Positions 1-9,800 of a stretch of DNA of 64,000 bases are shown here, piece after piece. The position numbers and the translations under genes were made by a program. Within the stretch, counting starts at the first letter, position 1. Each line of letters starts with the position of its first letter. Source of the DNA: Gibbula magus (lineage: Eukaryota; Mollusca; Gastropoda; Trochida; Trochidae); assembly GCA_936450465.1 (NCBI GenBank), contig OW388299.1:43659548-43723547 (forward strand). Direction: 5' to 3'. The notes under the pieces are model-generated. The model was not told where the DNA came from. It saw nothing but the letters and a program-made list of their open reading frames with translations, and made no database searches.

Positions 1-67
1 AACCTGTAAGGAAGTGAAAATGAAAAAGGAAAATATGTTAATGACAGTAGGTGAATACTGAGTCTTA

Positions 68-1092
68 AGCCCTGTTTATACGGCGAGCGTTTGCATATGA
101 GTAAAGCATAACAGTACACATATGCAAATTTGCTCATATGAGCAAAATTCGCCGTATGGACGCATTTGCACATGTGTATATTTTACTACCATAAGCCCAC
201 ACAAAATTAATTACTTGAATTACGGATTTCTGGAGGTCAAAATACCTAAAGGCAGGCGGGAAAATAAAAAAAAAATAAAAAAAGCTGTTTGGTCTAGTGT
301 CGACGAAGATTTGCCTGAAAACCGTCGGGTTAAAAACCGGGCGAGGAGGCCGCCATTACCACAGCATGAAGACTGGTTTCACGCATGCGCATTTAAGTGC
401 ATAAATAATGATGAGACGGGACCAAGTTTAGATTGCGCTTCAAAGGCAACTGGACTGGAGTTACCTCCCTTTTACTGTTCGTATTTTCGTAATATTTTAG
501 ATTTTAAAATTTTTTTCCAGCGGCAATGCAACATTTTTTATTGAGCGGGGTTCAAATAAACATTTATTATTTTAGGAAATTGCCAAAATCGTAGTCGGCG
601 GATCCGTAAATCAACTAATTAATTTGGTCTCGCCTAAGCAAATTTTTCACTACTGTAAGCAAATTTGCACCTAGTGAATATGGTATTTTCACTTTATACA
701 CAGACATAGTGACTTCACACAGGTTGAGAAAATATATTAGAAAACTTTAGAAACTCTTAATACTGTTTTTCAAATTCTCTATATTGGATAATCTCCTTGT
801 TGCACGCGATAACCTTCAATATCTATATGACTATCCGATTTTCATCATATAATTTTGGCGATATAGTCAAAACAATGTTGACAAATATGAATTAATGTCA
901 TTTATTTAGTTTACATCTAATAAATATTAATTGGCATGTTTTAAGAATTCTCTATTCATATGTTAAAAGAGTTGGAAGGCCATTTGCTTAGAAAAAAATT
1001 AAACGCATAATAAATTTACTTTTACTCACGTGTGTATATTACTACCATAAGCAATATCGCATGTGTGCAAAGTTCGCCGTATAAACAGGGCT
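68..1092. mobile_element. Harbinger-like non-autonomous DNA element, 1.0 kb
   Basis: The ends are inverted copies of AGCCCTGTTTATACGGCGA (68-86 and, reversed, about 1074-1092). The element is flanked on both sides by TTA (65-67 and 1093-1095), the 3-bp target duplication usual for PIF/Harbinger transposons. A subterminal word, GTGTATATT(TT)ACTACCATAAGC, occurs near both ends in the same orientation. The 140-codon open frame at 122-544 resembles no family I know and no DDE transposase is visible, so the element looks non-autonomous. The superfamily is inferred only from the TSD and TIR. Confidence 0.6.
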
Positions 1093-1301
1093 TTAGGTTA
1101 GGCAAGATTAAAGCAAGATAAAGGCACAACACATTTTTAGCATATTCTCATTTTTTCCTAAAATTTGCCATTTTTTTTTAAGTTTATGCAATATATTGTT
1201 ATGTAAGAGGGTGAAACATCTTATAACACAACCCTATAAGCTTAGCCGTATCAATATAGTAAGACAAGGGGTTTGCCTTACAATCGCCTAAGGGGCAAAT
1301 T

Positions 1302-1360
1302 ATTGCTATGGTGACTAGTTTCGTCCACTGTGTTGGGACTCATCAGACTGAAGTAGCAAT
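1302..1360 (-). ncRNA. Type I hammerhead ribozyme (self-cleaving RNA)
   Basis: Read on the minus strand, every element of a minimal type I hammerhead is present in order. Stem I 5' arm is ATTGCTA (1360-1354). The core CTGATGA is at 1346-1340. Stem II is GTCC/GGAC (1339-1336 with 1326-1323) closing a 9-nt loop. GAAA is at 1322-1319. A one-pair stem III (C, loop TA, G) leads to the cleavage triplet GTC at 1315-1313. The stem I 3' arm starts AC, pairing with GT next to the core, and continues with TAGCAAT (1308-1302), complementary to the 5' arm across a small internal loop. Predicted cleavage lies between 1313 and 1312. Very short stem III is known for ribozymes of Penelope-like elements and animal retrozymes. 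No second ribozyme copy was found in the window. Activity is inferred. Confidence 0.85.
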
Positions 1361-1394
1361 GAAAATGTCTCTCCTTATATACTTTTTTGGGGGG

Positions 1395-1565
1395 GTCACG
1401 TGACCTGTATGGGTTCCGCCGGCGGCGGAATGACGACTTCCGGTGGTGACTTCCGGTTTGTGGAATAGTTACCGGCGGACCGCCGGCGGTGACTTCCGGT
1501 TCCGGTTTTTACCGCCGGCGGCGGGGTTACCGGAAGCGGCGGAGTTCGTTTCCGGTATGAAAAAT
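1395..1565. repeat. GC-rich CCGGCGGCGG / ACTTCCGGT repeat block
   Basis: A compact GC-rich block in otherwise AT-rich DNA, built from repeated ACTTCCGGT and CCGCCGGCGG words on both strands. It lies between the hammerhead and the zinc-finger frame. GGAAGT-type words resemble ETS-factor sites, but no gene start was recognised. Confidence 0.6.
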
Positions 1566-2016
1566 AGCCCGTTAGAGTAGCTATTTTATATAATTGGAAG
1601 TGTAAAGATGTTTTTTTAACACTGTTGTGACGTATATATATAATTAGAGTGTTGTCTATGTAATGAACATATTTGTTTATATGTTTTTATAGAGGCAGTG
1701 TGGCGGTGCTGAATAAAAAGATCCTGATCCAGCCTGGAGGAAGACGTGTTTTGTTTTCTTTTGAAAAGATACGATTTTAACTTTAAGTGTAAGAGTCTAA
1801 ATAAAATGAGAAGATAGACTGGTGGTTTCTAGAGAGAGTGTAGAAACTGTATATCTAGGGAATATAAACTGTATTTACGTAGATATAAGAAGATGAATCA
1901 ACTTCTTTTACAAGAGTATGGTCTGATTATAAAGTATAACAAGACTCTGTTGTATAAAAAGAACAACATCTGCCGGTGTTTACTAAAATTAATGTATTAA
2001 GTATATAAATGAAAAA

Positions 2017-2083
2017 CCCGTTATTTCTGTGAGATAACGGGCGGGGGCCCCTTTACTAACTCAAAATTGAGATAGGAGGGGCC
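2017..2083. repeat. Two adjacent strong hairpins
   Basis: The first hairpin pairs CCCGTTAT (2017-2024) with ATAACGGG (2034-2041). The second, right beside it, pairs GGGCCCCT with AGGGGCCC and then CTCAA with TTGAG (about 2045-2083). Both lie on the 3' side of the minus-strand zinc-finger frame, between it and the hammerhead ribozyme. They could be transposon end structures or RNA hairpins; the function is unknown. Confidence 0.6.
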
Positions 2084-2249
2084 CTCGAATGGAGACAAAG
2101 GAGGATTGAAAAAGTATATAAAGTTTATTACAAGGTAATAAAAAGAGAAGCTAAATGGAAGCTGTGAGGTACATGAATGACATGTATAAAGAAAGATAGA
2201 AAATAGAGGCGAGACATGAAAAAAAACACTGAATTGTGTTAGAGTATAA

Positions 2250-3071
2250 TCACAATACTGGAATGTCTAAAGTATCTATCATAGCTTTTGATAGGATACT
2301 ATCGTTTGAAGGGGTGTAAGAAGGTCCATATTGTGGTATCTTCAGATTGCGTGGTATGTTGTGCTTATCGAAACTGGGTAGAACTTCCCAGGCTTCTGTG
2401 ATAATATCTGCCGGGTCGATATTATGGTCCCAGTTATTGAAAGGCGGCATTGGGACTTGTCCAAATGAAATGATGTAGGGGCAGCGTCCATGACCCTTGA
2501 CCGGTAGCGCCAGTTTAGTGCTATTTGGGCTCGGCCCTGATGGTGTCGGCATGTTGCTTGTAGATGCAGACGATGTTTCCGATGTGCTTGGGACTGAGTC
2601 GTCTGTCCATCTATCATAGGGTCGACATGTAGGGGGAGCTTCCCTCCTGATTAAAGAACGGGCTGTTAAGTCCTTAGGTCCAGGTTCGGAGCCTGTAGAA
2701 ATGGCCGTAACCCTTGGTGTATTATTATGGTTTGCGGTAACCACAATAATCGGGTCTTGGTGGATACCCCATCTGTCTTGAGGGGTAGGTACGGCGGGTG
2801 TGCCCCAGGTACTTAATGAGGTCGGCCTTGTGAGTGCCGTGTTGTGGATATGTTTGTTGATATTTTTGGGTGCCACATTGTGCCTGAGCATGATGTGGCG
2901 CCTGGCATCGTCCTTCCTTTTGTACAGTTTAGGACATAGATCGCAAAAATAGCTGGAAGCCACGTGTTTGGTTTCCTTGTGCCTTTTCATGGTGTCTAAA
3001 CGTGTGAACTGGGTCGGACACGACGGACATTGGAATATTTTTTCCATGTTGAAATATGATTGTGACGTCAT
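2250..3071 (-). CDS. Two-finger C2H2 zinc-finger protein, single-exon frame
   Basis: A 273-codon frame starting at a real ATG. Two C2H2 fingers lie near the N-terminus: CPSCPTQFTRLDTMKRHKETKH (about residues 15-36) and CDLCPKLYKRKDDARRHIMLRH (about 43-64). The rest is a Ser/Thr/Pro-rich, probably disordered stretch and a C-terminal part rich in Pro, Asp and Ile with no recognised domain. Two fingers suggest nucleic-acid binding, but the target is unknown. The frame lacks introns, sits next to a Penelope-like fragment and points toward the hairpins and the hammerhead ribozyme on the same strand. It may therefore belong to a mobile element rather than the host. A CRE-like TGACGTCA overlaps the start. 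Long and intact, so either recent or selected. Confidence 0.6.
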   Translation of the reverse strand: MTSQSYFNMEKIFQCPSCPTQFTRLDTMKRHKETKHVASSYFCDLCPKLYKRKDDARRHIMLRHNVAPKNINKHIHNTALTRPTSLSTWGTPAVPTPQDRWGIHQDPIIVVTANHNNTPRVTAISTGSEPGPKDLTARSLIRREAPPTCRPYDRWTDDSVPSTSETSSASTSNMPTPSGPSPNSTKLALPVKGHGRCPYIISFGQVPMPPFNNWDHNIDPADIITEAWEVLPSFDKHNIPRNLKIPQYGPSYTPSNDSILSKAMIDTLDIPVL

Positions 3072-3145
3072 AGACGGGAATTGTGTGTGACGTCATCATA
3101 TTGTGTAGGTAAATGACATGGGTCACTTATGTGTATTACGTAGTG

Positions 3146-3724
3146 ACCACCAGTATTGTAGTAGCCCCCTCATATGCCAATATTTTCATGGCTGAACTAG
3201 AAGAAACCCTTCTACACAACGCCCCCGATGACCCTGACCTTTACGTCAGGTTCATCGATGATATCTTCATGATATGGTCAAGAGGTCAGGCCAAACTTGA
3301 GTCATTCCTTGAATATCTCAATTCAGCCCACCCCACAATCAAGTTCACAGCGGAATTTTCGCGTGAACGAGTATCATTCTTAGACACTTGGGTTTCAAAT
3401 GTGAATCGAACAAACAAGTTAGACTTCACAGTTTACAGCAAACCCACAGATACACATTCCTACCTGTTGTACACATCATGTCACCCCAGACATATCAAAA
3501 CAAAAGGCCCCTACAGCCAATTTCTACGTCTGAGACGCATCTGCACAACTCAGAGTCAGTATGAGACTCACAGTTTGAATCTCATAAACTATTATCTTAA
3601 ACGAGGCTATCCCCGTAAGATCATACAACAGAACAAACAAAAGTCAGATTTGAAAGACAGGAGCACTCTCCTGTCAACCATACCCAACACCGCCATACAC
3701 ACCGAGGCCGGTACTGATGTGTGA
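3146..3724 (+). pseudogene. Penelope-like reverse transcriptase, C-terminal part
   Basis: The frame contains APSYANIFMAELEE, the catalytic FIDDIFMIW (YxDD-type motif), then SFLDTWV and further thumb-region sequence. These are characteristic of Penelope-like RTs. Residues upstream of APSYAN do not look like RT, so the first methionine of the open frame is not a real start. The frame ends at a TGA around 3722, while homology-like sequence continues in another frame from about 3717. This is a dead, truncated copy. Confidence 0.85.
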
Positions 3725-4361
3725 TTACAATCCCATGAACATGGAACTCAATAAAATCATTAAGAACAAATGGCACCTACTACAAGGTTCCGACACCTGC
3801 AAACAAATCTTCCCTGCCCCCCACATTGCTGCCTACAGGAGAAATAAAACTCTCCGGGATATGCTAGTCAGAGCTAGCATCACATATCCCCCTATCAAAC
3901 CACAACTCAGTGGTAGAGAAGTATCATTTGTCGACAACCTGTGTGACAACTCACAATGCAGACTCTGCCATTCTATTAACCTACAGAACCACTTCAAAAG
4001 TTCTGTCACAGGCCGTAAATACACATGTCGTCAATACAATTGCAAATCACGCAATGTTGTATATTTACTGACTTGCAAAAAATGCAAGAAGCAATATGTA
4101 GGGGAGACAAAACGGGAGTTCAAGATACGCCTATCTGAACACTTTGCAGATATCACCCACAAGAGAGACAAACCAGTCTCTAACCACTTCAACCTCTCTG
4201 ATCACTGTAAGGGCGATTTGAGCTACAAAATCATCGCTCAACTCAAACAAAACCCTGACACAGAGAGCACCACCAAATCTAGAAGATCTCTAGATCTTAG
4301 GTGGATATTTGAGCTCCAAACGTTCCAACAGCAAGGCCTTAATGATAAGATCGTGGGTTAA
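3717..4361 (+). pseudogene. Penelope-like linker and GIY-YIG endonuclease
   Basis: Continues the element in a shifted frame. The first ~60 residues form the conserved linker (YRRNKTLRDMLVRA). A Cys-rich segment (CRLC, later CRQYNCKSRN) follows, and then the GIY-YIG core VVYLLTCKKCKKQYVGET with the downstream R and E positions of REFKIRLSEH. The nuclease normally nicks DNA for target-primed insertion. The frame is intact to a stop at 4361 but disconnected from the RT by the frame change. Confidence 0.85.
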
Positions 4362-4597
4362 AACTTTCCACCCCGTTTTTTCATTAGCCGTATCAATAGT
4401 TATCTGTTGTGGGAAAAAATGGTGCGATGTATAAAGTGACACATTTGTGTAACTCTTCACTTTGAGAGGTAGATTTGTAGGTCTCATGCGATTTTGAGAG
4501 TTCAGATAGCAAGATGGTTGACCATTCTATCAATGAACCATATTTAAAACTCTACTCTTGAGTATCGCTACATCAGTCAGATAACTTGAACAACCTT

Positions 4598-4639
4598 CGA
4601 GCAGCCATTTTAATGTGCACACCTTAAAATGGCTGCTCG
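4598..4639. repeat. 16-bp-stem hairpin
   Basis: CGAGCAGCCATTTTAA (4598-4613) and TTAAAATGGCTGCTCG (4624-4639) form a perfect stem around a 10-nt loop. It lies downstream of the Penelope-like fragment. Confidence 0.75.
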
Positions 4640-4845
4640 ATGGGAAATGGACGTGCATGGCTAAACCGAATTGCGAACCATGTACACTTTTTTTTTATTA
4701 ATTCAGCAGTATTAACACTTATTTACCTTTTTGTGAGAGCACTTTTTTTCAATAAGAACAGCATGCTACAGCGCCTTTGATTATTTTCCAATGTGTCAGA
4801 AAAATTTCTTCTACCCAACTTCTTGTTCTGATTTGCTTTCTTAAA

Positions 4846-5198
4846 GGGGCAGTAACACGTTTTTTGCAAAATTTATTTTTTCAAATTTCCCATTTATAAT
4901 GATAGTTTATGTCATTTAAATTAACTTTAGAGGGTAAAACATCTTATTACACAAACCAATTATCTGTAGTGGTAAAAACTATGTTGCGTATAAAGCAAAA
5001 ATTGCATGGCGGCCATTTTATTGTGAACACAATTTATTATTTTGTATTACAAAAACGATTCCCATGGCTTTACCGAAACATGTACACTCATTTTAAACTT
5101 TCTTTTCCGAAGAGAGAAGGATGTTTTACTATTGGTTAAATTATTTTTCAAATACATTTCATCAACTTATTTGAGCGAAAAAACGTGCTAGTGCCCCT
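4846..5198. mobile_element. piggyBac-type MITE, family AGGGGCAG, copy 1
   Basis: A 353-bp element with inverted ends AGGGGCAGTARCACGTTTT, flanked by TTAA at 4842-4845 and 5199-5202. Copies of nearly the same length lie at 43229-43581 and 58933-59288. TTAA target duplication is the piggyBac signature. There is no coding capacity. A degenerate relative may lie at about 1130-1240. Confidence 0.8.
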
Positions 5199-5254
5199 TT
5201 AAAAGTGAATGTGCTGATTCACCTACACATTTCAGTTACATCTCGGCAAAGGTT

Positions 5255-5698
5255 CAGTCTGATTAAAATTGACGGTTTTCCGAGGAATAAAAATTGCAAA
5301 ATAGTGCATCTATCGGGATACTCTATCGTTCAGAGCTTTCCTCGCAAAACCGTCTGATCACAGCCCCTAGGCTCCTATGTTCTGACGCAATTCAGTTAAC
5401 CAATCACAAGACGTCCAACAAAAGCTTTCGGTGCAAGAAGCAAGAGGCAGATAACTCCAAACAGCTATCCTTTCGTTTGTTTCAAATGCTTTCAAAACAG
5501 CAACCGTTTAAAAACTATGATGTGATTGGTCGGCTATTTGACTGGGCTTTGGCTGCGCTAAACTGGTTCGGAACAAAAGTCTATACAGGGTGTTCTCAGA
5601 CCTTTTAGAGAGGCATCTACAGAACCTGTTCGTATATCGGTAGATGCATTATTTTGCAAATTTTATTCCTTGGAACAAAATCAATTTTAATCAGACTG
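5255..5698. mobile_element. MITE family CAGTCTGATT, copy 1 (10-bp TSD)
   Basis: A 444-bp element with inverted ends CAGTCTGATTAAAATTGAC. It is flanked by GGCAAAGGTT (5245-5254) and GGCAAAAGTT (5699-5708), a 10-bp target duplication with one mismatch. Further copies lie at 60730-61163 and 62830-63284. The TSD length points to a Mutator-like origin. The short open frame inside is chance. Confidence 0.8.
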
Positions 5699-5708
5699 GG
5701 CAAAAGTT

Positions 5709-6179
5709 TAGCCTCCTATTCTTTTTAGATGTTGAGAAGTATTTAAAATCCATATTCGCCAAGGTACCAATACATAATATTTAAGTTTTGTAGCTCAATT
5801 GACTAGGTATGAGTTGAAAATTAAAGAAAATGAAGTATTGAAGGAAAAGAAATTCAGTTAGACAGTTCTCCAGATATCTATTGTCATGACCTAGAAAAAA
5901 ACTACTCGGTCATCAAAATTGACAAGTGTTGTGTATGAGAAACTTTAATTTGAACAAAATCTGTCAAATGGTTGTCCAAAAAATTCAATGTTGTGACCTT
6001 GAACAAATCCTCAAGGAGACTAAATTAAACAGGTGTAGGCATATTTCGGAAAATAATACGGTACATAAATTTATATTTTCGAACAGTTTCATCCTTCATT
6101 CCCTGTCCTCAGAGATATTCTTTGATCACAAAGGTCCCAATCTCTTGTAGAACACAGTTTTGGATGTTAGAAAATTGAG
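5709..6179. other. No feature seen
   Basis: AT-rich sequence between the MITE and the stop codon of the Schlafen-like gene. It presumably holds that gene's 3' UTR; no clear element was recognised. Confidence 0.5.
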
Positions 6180-6254
6180 TTACCTTTTTACTTCAGCTTC
6201 ACAAGCTTCTTTGGTTTGTTGTCTTGATATTTGAGCAATTTCATTCAGAGTATA
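6180..6254 (-). CDS. Schlafen-like gene, last exon
   Basis: Acceptor GTTACAG; encodes [20 protein letters not shown] then EVKR and TAA. The phase matches exon 5. A donor-like GTAACT overlaps the stop, so an alternative extension is possible but no downstream exon was found. Confidence 0.75.
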   Translation of the reverse strand, partial: YTLNEIAQISRQQTKEACEAEVKR

Positions 6255-6799
6255 CTGTAACAAAAATATATCAATGTCTTTAGGCTAAGAAAATGTGCTT
6301 GATTAACAGAATTAGTAATGTGCTCACTCACACCCACTGAAATGAAATAAATGAAAAGGTGAGGTTGGAGGCATAAATTTGCATAAATTATGCAAATGAG
6401 GGTATATGACCAGAACATACAAAATGAAATTGGACACATCATTGTGAATACATTTGCTTACTTTTGTAACAATCCAATAATGAGTGTCAATAGAAAAACA
6501 TAATTGAAAGACGGACTGACAGACAAGATGACAGCTTTATATCTCTGACTACTTTGTATGATTCGTCATGATAAGGAACGAGTGATAACAAAAGTGATGA
6601 GTTCAAAATATCTAGGATGACTTCTGATTTAAACTGATCGTATTCCGAGGAATAAGAGTTGCAAAATAGTAGATGGGTGGCGTGGGATGATGGATGATGG
6701 ATGAATGGATGATGATGATGATGAATGAATGGATGATGATGATGATGATGAATGAATGAATGGTGATGATGATGATGAATGAATGAATGAATGAATGAA

Positions 6800-6883
<84 letters not shown>

Positions 6884-9800
6884 CAGCTACTAACCGCTCC
6901 ACACAACCATATAAGTCCGTACTTTCCATGTCCAGGTACCCATTTTAACAGCTGGGTGGACTGAGTGCAATGTGGATGAAATGCATTGCTCAGGGGCACA
7001 ACACAGTGTGAGACCCAGGTCACAAATGCTTGGTATCTCCACCGGGATTCGAACTCGGGCTGTGGCGTGAGAGGCAAGCATTCTAACCATTACACTACTG
7101 TGCTCCACACTACACCACTGTGCTCCACACTACACCACTGTGTGTCTACATAACTTTTATGCATCACTACAAATTTTACAAATTTTACAGGAATTTAAAG
7201 AAATCCAGGATTTACCTTGAAAACACTAGCCTGTCTGCGCATGTAAACATTTCCCTCCTCGTCCTCGTGTACAGGGTTCAGTTTAGCGATAGAGCCGACA
7301 GTGTCCCTGTTCCTAGAATCGTCAGGTTTCCAAGGTTTAATGATGATCTCAACCACATAGTCTCCACTCAGAATACCCTGAAAATATCAGAATACCCTGA
7401 ATATCAGAATACCATGAAAACATCAGAATACCATGACAACATCAGAATACCTTGACAATATCAGAATATCTTGACAATATCAGAATACCTTGAAAATAAC
7501 ATTACCCTGAAAATATCAGAATACCATGACAATATCAGAATACCATGACAATATCAGAAAACCTTGAAAATAACAATACCCTGAACATATCAGAATACCA
7601 TGACAATATCAGAATACCATGACAATATCAGAATACCTTGAAAATAACAGAATACCTTGAAAAACAGAATACCTTGAAAATAACAGAATACCTTGAAAAA
7701 CAGAATACCTTGAAAATATCAGAATACCTTGAAAATATCAGAATACCATAACAATATCAGAATACCTTGAAAACAAGAAGAAGTAGTCATCAACATCCCC
7801 CGCCAGACCCAAGAAATTGGAACAAGGGCAATAATTCGAGAAGAAATAATTGTGCATTACTCATTTTCATTCCATCAAGGTTTGTATGTCCTCAAGCAAC
7901 ACACCAAATTTGGTTCTCCTATCTTAAATAGTTTCTGAGAAAAACAGTCCCCTTTGGAGATACGATGAACAAAGTCTAAAAATACGGAACACAGGCAATA
8001 ACTCTGAAAAAATAATTGTACGCTTCTTATTTTCGAACTCCATCAAGGTATTCATGCCCTCAAACACACCAAATTTGGTAACCCTATCTTAAACGGTTTC
8101 TAAGAAAAACGGACGGAAACACAGAAGGACGGATGAACGGACGGACGGAGCCCAAACCTATTTCTCCCTTCCACTTTGTGGTGGTGGATAACAGAATACC
8201 TTGAAAATAACAGAATACCTTGAAAATGTAAAGAATGAAGAACTAATTTATGAATACATTTTCATCATTCACAAGAATGTGTCACCTTACCATATTGATT
8301 CTGGCAATAGCATCATTGTCACACCAGCAGTAGTTGTGTGTCCTGAATAGGTGTTGTCTCTTTCTGTCTGTACTGTCGGAATATTCACTGGAACAAACAA
8401 GGCAAAGGTGTCAATAGTGAGAAAAGGTGTCTATAGTGAGCAAAGGTGTCTAAAGGTGAGCAAAGGTGTCTATAGTGAGAAAAGGTGTCTATAATGAGCA
8501 AAGGTGCGTAAAGGTGAGCAGAGGTGTGTAAAGGTGAACAAAGGTGTCTAAAGGTGAGCAAAGATGTTTATAGTGAGCAAAGGTGTCTGAGGTGAGCAAA
8601 AGTGTCTAAGGTGAGCAGAGGTGATCAAAGGTGTCTAAGGTCACCAAAGGTGTCTTAGGTGAGCAAAAGTGTCTATAGTGAGCAAAGGTGACCAAAAGTG
8701 AGCAAAGGTGACCAAAAGTGAGCAAAGACATCTATAGTGAGCAACAGTGACCAAAAGTGAGCAAAGGTTTCAGAGGTGAGCAAAGGTGTCTAAGATGAAC
8801 AAAGTCGAGCAAAAGTGAGCAAAGGAGAGCAAAGGTGTTTTAGAATATAAATAAAACAAGGTGTCTGACTCACCTATGCTAATACACTGACTCCAATCAA
8901 AGGAAACATTTTTCAGGCGGATTTGTTTTTAATTAACCCTTACGTTGCGTATATATATTTTACCATTTTTAGCCCCTGTGGCGGAATTTACAGGCTCGCA
9001 GCTCGCAGCAGTAGTTTGGGCTTTGGCACTAACTAGCTCTGCTGGCGGAATTTCCAGGCGGCGATTCCGGTATCGTTTTTACAAAATATACCGCATCTAC
9101 ATGGCGAATAAGGACATTATACGGGCGTTCAATACAAATTCAAGTAGCGACACCCGTACACAAATGGCTAATTCACACTCGAAACTTTGAATGAATTTTC
9201 TATGTTTTTTCGTTTTTATTCTATTACTTTCGAAAGATTATCTTTTATTCGGGCCTCGTAACATCATAAATACGAAACGAAAAAAATTCCATTTATATAC
9301 GGAATTGAAGACAAGATGTCTAGCTTCACAATGATATAAAAATTATTAGAATGCGACCTTTGGTTATAATTCTATAGCTATGTAAAGTTTGTCTTTATTT
9401 CCACCTATAAAATCGTCAATACTTACAACATGTATGCGCCATTGCAAACGGTCGTTCATCGCACTTTTCCAAGAAATCATAATCTCGAACCAGTTGACAA
9501 ATAAGCACATGTCAACCCAAATATGGTTATGTTGTTTGACTTTTCAAATAAACGCTAACCTCGAACCATAACTGATGAAAATATGTTGATTAGTTTGTGT
9601 GCCGTTTGGTTTCACATGCCTCTCAGAAAGGTAAAATTGTATCTTTATTTCTGTGAATAAATCTGCGCATTTTATATAGAATAAAAGATTATTCTTTTCG
9701 GTTTATTGTGATATAAAAATTATGAAAATGCATTCAGTATTTTAGCCTTGATAAATGTTTCAAAATTTATGAAGTGTAAACATGACCTTTTTCACGGCGC

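Larger units (their letters stand above)
3140..4400 (+). mobile_element. 5'-truncated Penelope-like retroelement
   Basis: A reverse-transcriptase fragment is followed by a GIY-YIG endonuclease fragment in the order typical of Penelope-like elements. The 5' half (N-terminal region and first RT motifs) is missing. The fragment begins just before the conserved APSYANIFM motif and is broken by a one-base frame change near 3717-3724. A 15-bp word, TTAGCCGTATCAATA, just after the coding end (4384-4398) also occurs at 1242-1256 beside the hammerhead, which may reflect shared element termini. Confidence 0.85.

Noticed and set aside
2342..2617. 91-codon frame overlapping the zinc-finger frame
   Set aside because: Alternate-frame shadow without domain features.
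6487..7077. Poly-Ile/His and poly-Ser proteins
   Set aside because: Frames through the GAT microsatellite and a SINE; no composition outside the repeat looks coding.
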